Source: Saccharomonospora sp. NB11 (lineage in GTDB: Bacteria; Actinomycetota; Actinomycetes; Mycobacteriales; Pseudonocardiaceae). Taken from it: a stretch of DNA of 64,000 bases. The translations under genes and the position numbers were made by a program. Location: positions 248,001 through 312,000 of the forward strand of contig NZ_JACBJG010000001.1 in NCBI RefSeq assembly GCF_015910535.1, written 5' to 3'. Under the pieces are notes generated by a model that saw only the letters and a program-made list of their open reading frames with translations, had not been told where the DNA came from and searched no databases. Positions 59,656 through 64,000 of the stretch are shown in pieces. Each line of letters starts with the position of its first letter. Position 1 is the stretch's first letter.

Positions 59656-60807
59656 GTGGACATCGACTACCACGAGTGGAGCGGCGAGTCACCCCTCGCC
59701 CAGGGCGAATCGACGGGCACCGAGGTGACGGGAAGCGGGCTCCGGATCGGGGCTCCGGCCGGGGTCCAGGACGGCGGCGAGTACGCCTGGTGGACCTCGC
59801 CCGAGGTGTCCGTCCCCTTCGACGCGGACGACCTCGTCGTGTCGTGGAACGCCGTGACGCCGCCCGGTACGTGGCTGACCGTCGAGGCGCAGGCCCGGAC
59901 CGACTCGGGCCGCGAGACCTCGTGGTTCTCGATGGGACGTTGGTCGTTCGACGAGGCCGACGTCCGGCGCACGTCGGTGTCGGGACAACGCGACGAGACC
60001 GCGTACGTCGCCGTCGACCGGCTCCTGGCCGCCGAAGGAGTGCACCTGCGCGGCTACCGGGTGAGGGTGACGCTGTGCCGGGCGGCGGGCACCGACGCCA
60101 GCCCCGTGGTGAGCACGGTGGGAGGCGTCGTCTCCGCCACGGAACCCCGGTCCGACGTCCCGACGTCCTCCCCCGGCCCGGGCCGCGGCATCGAACTGCC
60201 CGTGCCGCGCTACGCGCAGTATCTCCACAGAGGACAGTTCGCCGAGTACGGCGGTGGCGGCGACGGATGGTGCAGCCCGGCCTCGACGGAGATGGTCGTC
60301 GAGTACTGGGGCGCCGGCCCGACGCGGACGGAACTCGCGTGGGTCCCCCACGACCACCCCGACCGCAGCGTGGTGCACGCCGCGCGACACACCTTCGACC
60401 ACGCCTACGGCGGCACGGGCAACTGGGCGTTCAACGTGGCATACGCGTCGCAGTACGGGCTTCACGGCCGGGTCGCGCGCCTGGCCTCACTGCGCGACGT
60501 CGAACGGCACGTCGCCCACGGCGTGCCGGTGATCGTCTCGGTGTCGTTCACCGAGGGCGAGCTTCCCGGCGCGGACTACGCCACCAACGGCCATCTCCTC
60601 GTCGTGGTCGGCTTCACCGACTCCGGCGACGTGATCGCGCACGACCCCGCCTCCGACGACGCCGACTCGGTGCGTCGGATCTACCCACGCGCGGAATTCG
60701 AGACCGTCTGGCAACGCACCCGACGTCCGGGCAAGGACGGCGCGGTCGTCGACACCCCCGCGGGCGTCGCCTACCTCATCGCCCCGCCCGGCGCGTTGCC
60801 CGACTGA
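59656..60807 (+). CDS. C39-like (papain-fold) peptidase domain protein without signal peptide
   Basis: A 383-residue protein. Residues ~1-170 form a beta-rich domain (YAWWTSPEVSVPFDADDLVVSWNAVTPPGTWLTVEAQART). Residues ~185-380 form a C39-like domain with Cys in GDGWCSPASTEMVVEYWG, His in NGHLLVVVGF and Asp in AHDPASDD. No signal peptide or membrane span is seen, which is unusual, as most relatives are exported. GTG 59656 lies 7 nt after a TAGGCT hexamer (59643-59648), so an additional upstream signal sequence is unlikely. Substrate unknown. Confidence 0.85.
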   Translation: MDIDYHEWSGESPLAQGESTGTEVTGSGLRIGAPAGVQDGGEYAWWTSPEVSVPFDADDLVVSWNAVTPPGTWLTVEAQARTDSGRETSWFSMGRWSFDEADVRRTSVSGQRDETAYVAVDRLLAAEGVHLRGYRVRVTLCRAAGTDASPVVSTVGGVVSATEPRSDVPTSSPGPGRGIELPVPRYAQYLHRGQFAEYGGGGDGWCSPASTEMVVEYWGAGPTRTELAWVPHDHPDRSVVHAARHTFDHAYGGTGNWAFNVAYASQYGLHGRVARLASLRDVERHVAHGVPVIVSVSFTEGELPGADYATNGHLLVVVGFTDSGDVIAHDPASDDADSVRRIYPRAEFETVWQRTRRPGKDGAVVDTPAGVAYLIAPPGALPD

Positions 60808-60831
60808 GCCGCACCCGCCTCGGGCTCGGTG

Positions 60832-62439
60832 TCACAAGCCGAGCTTGCCCGGGTTGAGGACGCCGCTGGGGTCGGTCGCGTTCTTCGCCGCCGCCAGCAC
60901 CGACATCCCCACGTCACCGATCTCGGCGCGCAGGTACGGCGCGTGGTCCACCCCGACGGCGTGGTGGTGGCTGATCGTGCCGCGTCCGCTGATCGCCTCG
61001 CTGGCGGCCCGCTTCGCGCGCTCCCACTGTCCGAACGGGTCGTCCGGGTCGCGCGCGGCGAGCACGGTGAAGTACAGCGACGCACCGGTCTCGTAGGCGT
61101 GGGAGATGTGACACATGATCACCGGACGGTCGAGCGCGCCACGCAGTGCGGAGCGCACGGCGTCGTAGAGCTCGGCCAGCCGCGACCACTGTGTGGCCGT
61201 CTCCAGCGTCTCCACGCACACCCCGGCGTCGAGCAACGCGTCACGCTGGCGGGGACCGGAGAACCGGCCGTGTCGCCACGCCTCGCCGGGCGCTCGCCCG
61301 AGCGAGACGGCCCCCGCCGCCCGCAGCACCTTCAGTGCCCGCGCCCGCTGGGGAGCGCGGCCGTACCAGCCGAGGATCAGCAGACACGGCTCGTGGACCC
61401 GGCGCGCGGAGAGATAGCGACGGAGCGCCCCCGTCACGACCCCGCCCTTGAGGGCGAGCGTCACCTCTGTCTCGTCCACATCGGACACGCGGGTGACGTC
61501 GGCCGCCAGCCCGTTCTGCGCGAGCGTGCGCACGACGTGCATCGCGTCGTGCCAGCCTCGGAGCACGAAGCCCTCGTAACGCTCGCGCTCCGGCACCGGC
61601 CGCACCCGCACGGTGACCTCGGTGATGACACCGAGCGTTCCCTCGCTGCCGACGGCCAACGCCCGCAGGTCCGGCCCCGCCGCCGAAGCCGGGGCCACCC
61701 CGAGTCGCCACGGACCCGACGGCGTCGCCAACCGCACCCCCTGGACCATGTCCTCGAACCGGCCGTAGCCCGACGACGCCTGCCCCGCCGAGCGCGTCGC
61801 GGCGAACCCACCGAGCGTGGCCCGTTCGAACGACTGCGGCACGTGCCCGAGCGTCAGACCATGCGGAGCCAGCAGTCGATGCGCTGCGGGCCCGCGCACG
61901 CCCGCCTGGAACACGGCCAGCCGCGACGTCGGGTCGACGGAGACCAACCGGTCGAGTCGGTGCAGGTCGAGCGCGATCACCGCCTTCTTGTCGCCCCGCA
62001 ACGCGGCCACCCCGCCGACGACGGACGTGCCTCCGCCGAACGGCACCACGCCGACGTCGTGGGCCACGCACACGTCCACGACCCGCTGCACGGCGTCGGG
62101 GTCCGCGGGCACCACCACGGCGTCCGGAACCGCGAGCCCGTCGGGAAAACGGCGGCGGAGCAGGTCCAGGTACGACAGTCCGCCCGCTCGACCGAGCCGT
62201 TCACTCCCCTCGTCGAGCACTCCGTCGGCCCCCACCACCTCGACGAGAGCCGCCTTGGCCTCGGGTGCCAGCTCGGACGGCGGCACGGCGATCGCCGACG
62301 AGGGCGCGGCGGGTGTGGACGGCGTCAACGGCCCGATGCGGTCGGCCAGCCAGCGCAGCGCGTGGGGCGGGAGGGCGGCGGCGTGACCCGCCTCGGGAGT
62401 CCAGGCGGAGCGGAGTCGATGGTCGACGGTCTCGTTCAC
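60832..62439 (-). CDS. FAD-linked oxidase of the alkyl-DHAP synthase (AGPS) type
   Basis: About 535 residues with an FAD-binding PCMH domain (VVPADPDAVQRVVDVCVAHDVGVVPFGGGTSVVGG, SAGQASSGYGRFEDMV, LAVGSEGTLGVITEVTVRVRPV). The C-terminal cap carries the triple-His motif GRGTISHHHAVGVDHAPYL characteristic of alkyldihydroxyacetonephosphate synthases. In eukaryotes AGPS makes ether lipids; bacterial relatives are mostly uncharacterised. M. tuberculosis has the same arrangement (Rv2251 with TetR Rv2250c and glpD1). The start is GTG 62439 or ATG 62457; the latter would overlap the divergent TetR's ATG. Confidence 0.85.
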   Translation of the reverse strand: MNETVDHRLRSAWTPEAGHAAALPPHALRWLADRIGPLTPSTPAAPSSAIAVPPSELAPEAKAALVEVVGADGVLDEGSERLGRAGGLSYLDLLRRRFPDGLAVPDAVVVPADPDAVQRVVDVCVAHDVGVVPFGGGTSVVGGVAALRGDKKAVIALDLHRLDRLVSVDPTSRLAVFQAGVRGPAAHRLLAPHGLTLGHVPQSFERATLGGFAATRSAGQASSGYGRFEDMVQGVRLATPSGPWRLGVAPASAAGPDLRALAVGSEGTLGVITEVTVRVRPVPERERYEGFVLRGWHDAMHVVRTLAQNGLAADVTRVSDVDETEVTLALKGGVVTGALRRYLSARRVHEPCLLILGWYGRAPQRARALKVLRAAGAVSLGRAPGEAWRHGRFSGPRQRDALLDAGVCVETLETATQWSRLAELYDAVRSALRGALDRPVIMCHISHAYETGASLYFTVLAARDPDDPFGQWERAKRAASEAISGRGTISHHHAVGVDHAPYLRAEIGDVGMSVLAAAKNATDPSGVLNPGKLGL

Positions 62440-62442
62440 GAC

Positions 62443-62475
62443 TAGAGTGTGACACATGAGCAGCGAACGTCACAC
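62443..62475. promoter_or_regulatory. TetR promoter and inverted repeat in the divergent glpD/AGPS-like region
   Basis: TAGAGT (62443-62448) ends 7 nt before the TetR ATG at 62456. GTGTGAC (62447-62453) and GTCACAC (62469-62475) form an inverted repeat across the TetR start, a possible autoregulatory operator. Confidence 0.5.
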
Positions 62476-63088
62476 CCCTGCGCGGAGCGGGACGGCCGTG
62501 GGCGAACGGACCTCGACCACCCGGGTACCCGACGACGTTCTCCTCGACGCCGCCCGCACCTGCGTGCTCAACGGCGGGGTGCGACGGACGACACTCACCG
62601 ACATCGCGCGGACCGCAGGGGTCAGCCGCATGACGCTCTACCGTCGGTACCCCGACGTGCGCAGCATCCTCGCCGCGCTGCTGACCCGCGAGTTCGCGTC
62701 ACTGCTCCGGCAGGTCGACGCCACCGTCGACCCCTCGCTGCCCGCGCGCTCCCGCCTCGTGCGACTCGCCGTGGCCACCGTGCGGGCCCTCGTCACCGAC
62801 CCGCTGCTGCGCACCGTGCTCGACCGCGACGCCGACCTGCTGCTGCCCTACGTCACCGAACGACTCGGCAGCACCCAGCGACTTGCCGAGCACACGCTCG
62901 TGGAGCTGATCACCGAGGGGCAGGCCGACGGCTCGATCCGCTCCGGTGACCCGACGGTGCAGGCCAGGGCCGTGTTGCTCACCGTGCAGTCGTTCGTCCT
63001 TTCCTGGCGCCCCGCCACCCAGGACGTCGCGGCGGAGCCCTTGCTGTCCGAACTCCGACACCTCCTGGAAGAAGGTCTGACGCGATGA
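62456..63088 (+). CDS. TetR-family regulator upstream of glpD
   Basis: A 210-residue TetR: HTH TTLTDIARTAGVSRMTLYRRYPDVRSILAALLTREF and a C-terminal domain (LLPYVTERLGSTQRLAEHTLVELITEGQADGSIRSGD). ATG 62456 is set by a leaderless -10 (TAGAGT). It overlaps glpD (ATGA) and diverges from the AGPS-like gene, so it probably controls glycerol-3-phosphate use and the flavoprotein together; the same trio exists in M. tuberculosis (Rv2249c-Rv2251). Confidence 0.9.
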   Translation: MSSERHTPARSGTAVGERTSTTRVPDDVLLDAARTCVLNGGVRRTTLTDIARTAGVSRMTLYRRYPDVRSILAALLTREFASLLRQVDATVDPSLPARSRLVRLAVATVRALVTDPLLRTVLDRDADLLLPYVTERLGSTQRLAEHTLVELITEGQADGSIRSGDPTVQARAVLLTVQSFVLSWRPATQDVAAEPLLSELRHLLEEGLTR

Positions 63089-64000
63089 GCGGAACGAACC
63101 TGATCCACGCCTCGTTGACCGCCCGCCGCCGGGCGCGTGAACTCGACGCACTCGCCTCGGGAGAGCGCGTGGACGTCCTCGTGGTGGGCGGCGGCGTGAC
63201 CGGCGTCGGGGTGACCCTCGACGCGGCCTCGCGCGGGCTGTCGGTGGCGCTGATCGAGGCCCACGACCTCGCGTTCGGCACGTCCCGGTTCTCCAGCAAG
63301 CTCGTCCACGGCGGCCTGCGGTACCTCGCCCACGGCAAGCTGGCCCTGGCCCGCGAGAGCGCCGTCGAACGCGACGTCCTGCTTCGCCGCACCGCGCCCC
63401 ACCTGACGCGGCCGATGGCGCAGCTGTTCCCCCGCTACGCCGACACCCCGTCCCGCGAGTACGCCCTGACCGCGGCCGGGCTCACGGCCGGGGACGCGCT
63501 GCGTCGCTTCGCCCGGACCCCGTCCTCGCTGTTGCCCCGACCCCGCACAGTTCCCGCTCCAGCGGCATTGACACTGGTCCCCGGCTTGCGCGACACCGGG
63601 CTTCGCGGTGGTCTGCTGGCGTTCGACGGGGCACTGACCGACGACGCACGACTCGTCGTGGCGCTCGCCCGCACGGCGGCCGGGCTCGGGGCCCGCGTTC
63701 TCACGCGCGTGCGGGCACTCGACCTGAGGGGCGACGGGGTCCGCGCCCGCGACGAGCTCACCGGCGAACACGTCGAGCTTCGCGCCCGGCAGGTGGTCAA
63801 CGCCGCAGGCGTGTGGGCGGGCGGTCTGGTGCCGAACGTGCGGCTGCGACCGTCCCGCGGCTCCCACCTGGTCCTCGACGCCCGCAGCGTCGGCATCGGC
63901 GAGACGGCTCTCATGGTCGGCGTTCCCGGGGAACTCAACCGGTTCGTGTTCCTGCTTCCCCAGCCCGGCGGTACCGTCTACTTGGGACTGACCGACGAGC
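63085..64000 (+). CDS. glpD: Glycerol-3-phosphate dehydrogenase, FAD-dependent (3' end outside window)
   Basis: The first 305 residues are present. They hold the FAD motif DVLVVGGGVTGVGVTLDAASRGLSVALIEAHDLAFGTSRFSSKLVHGGLRYL with the GlpD signature (GTSxxSSKxxHGGxRYL), then AFDGALTDDARLVVALARTAAGLGARVL and VVNAAGVWAG. It oxidises sn-glycerol-3-phosphate to dihydroxyacetone phosphate, passing electrons to quinone at the membrane. Its ATG overlaps the TetR stop codon. The C-terminal part lies outside the window. Confidence 0.94.
   Translation, partial: MSGTNLIHASLTARRRARELDALASGERVDVLVVGGGVTGVGVTLDAASRGLSVALIEAHDLAFGTSRFSSKLVHGGLRYLAHGKLALARESAVERDVLLRRTAPHLTRPMAQLFPRYADTPSREYALTAAGLTAGDALRRFARTPSSLLPRPRTVPAPAALTLVPGLRDTGLRGGLLAFDGALTDDARLVVALARTAAGLGARVLTRVRALDLRGDGVRARDELTGEHVELRARQVVNAAGVWAGGLVPNVRLRPSRGSHLVLDARSVGIGETALMVGVPGELNRFVFLLPQPGGTVYLGLTDE

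Overview
The window is a 64 kb stretch of a GC-rich actinobacterial chromosome. Gene content, order and codon use point to the Pseudonocardiaceae, with Saccharomonospora or a close relative as my best guess (inference, no search was run). Supporting signs are eukaryotic-type Ser/Thr kinases, mIHF, MoaB2/PepD/MprAB-like and Glp/SepX-like loci ordered as around Rv0981-Rv0996 of Mycobacterium tuberculosis, and many genes whose -10 hexamer ends 6-8 nt before the start codon, as expected for leaderless mRNAs.

Layout. 1-10 kb: end of a protein O-mannosyltransferase, a membrane-anchored Ser/Thr kinase, prpE, trpS and two overlapping paralogous receptor kinases. 10-24 kb: gdhA, tRNA-Ala, then a conserved block: SepX/GlpR-like membrane protein, rimJ, MoeA/Glp-like protein and galU, divergent from 5-formyl-THF cyclo-ligase, FmdB and a SAF protein. 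After these come moaB2, htrA/pepD, a DeoR regulator, a histidine kinase/response regulator pair like MprBA, and an orphan NarL-type regulator.

24.1-26.8 kb: a small, decayed integrative element in tRNA-Arg(CCT). It is bounded by a perfect 40-bp direct repeat of the tRNA 3' part. It holds a 5'-truncated tyrosine integrase, a 5'-truncated sugar-nucleotide epimerase, an imperfect 56-bp inverted repeat, and one small unknown gene with its own promoter.

27-41 kb: mostly accessory metabolism: cytidine deaminase, ArsR/VOC pair, hydrolase, DinB protein, a three-gene operon of unknown membrane proteins, a RibD-type reductase divergent from a TetR, two secreted proteins (PE-PPE-type hydrolase and C39-like) divergent from a TrmB/LuxR regulator, an FGGY kinase, a Baeyer-Villiger monooxygenase behind a 32-bp palindrome, DUF4396 and an S-adenosylmethionine methyltransferase.

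42-64 kb: M23 peptidase with coiled coil, mgtE, recQ, a chaplin-like small secreted protein, cysQ, an SDR, a DtxR regulator, GNAT, an echA-ligase-TetR operon, acyl-CoA dehydrogenase, Sfp-type PPTase with isochorismate synthase, mihF, an acyl-CoA ligase, a thioesterase, a C39-like protein, and an AGPS-like flavoprotein divergent from TetR-glpD (glpD runs off the end).

The most promising candidates for undescribed biology are the three-gene membrane operon (29.8-32.3 kb), the paired kinases with duplicated Cys-containing sensor modules behind trpS, and the cargo gene of the tRNA-Arg element. I see no CRISPR array, rRNA or complete prophage.
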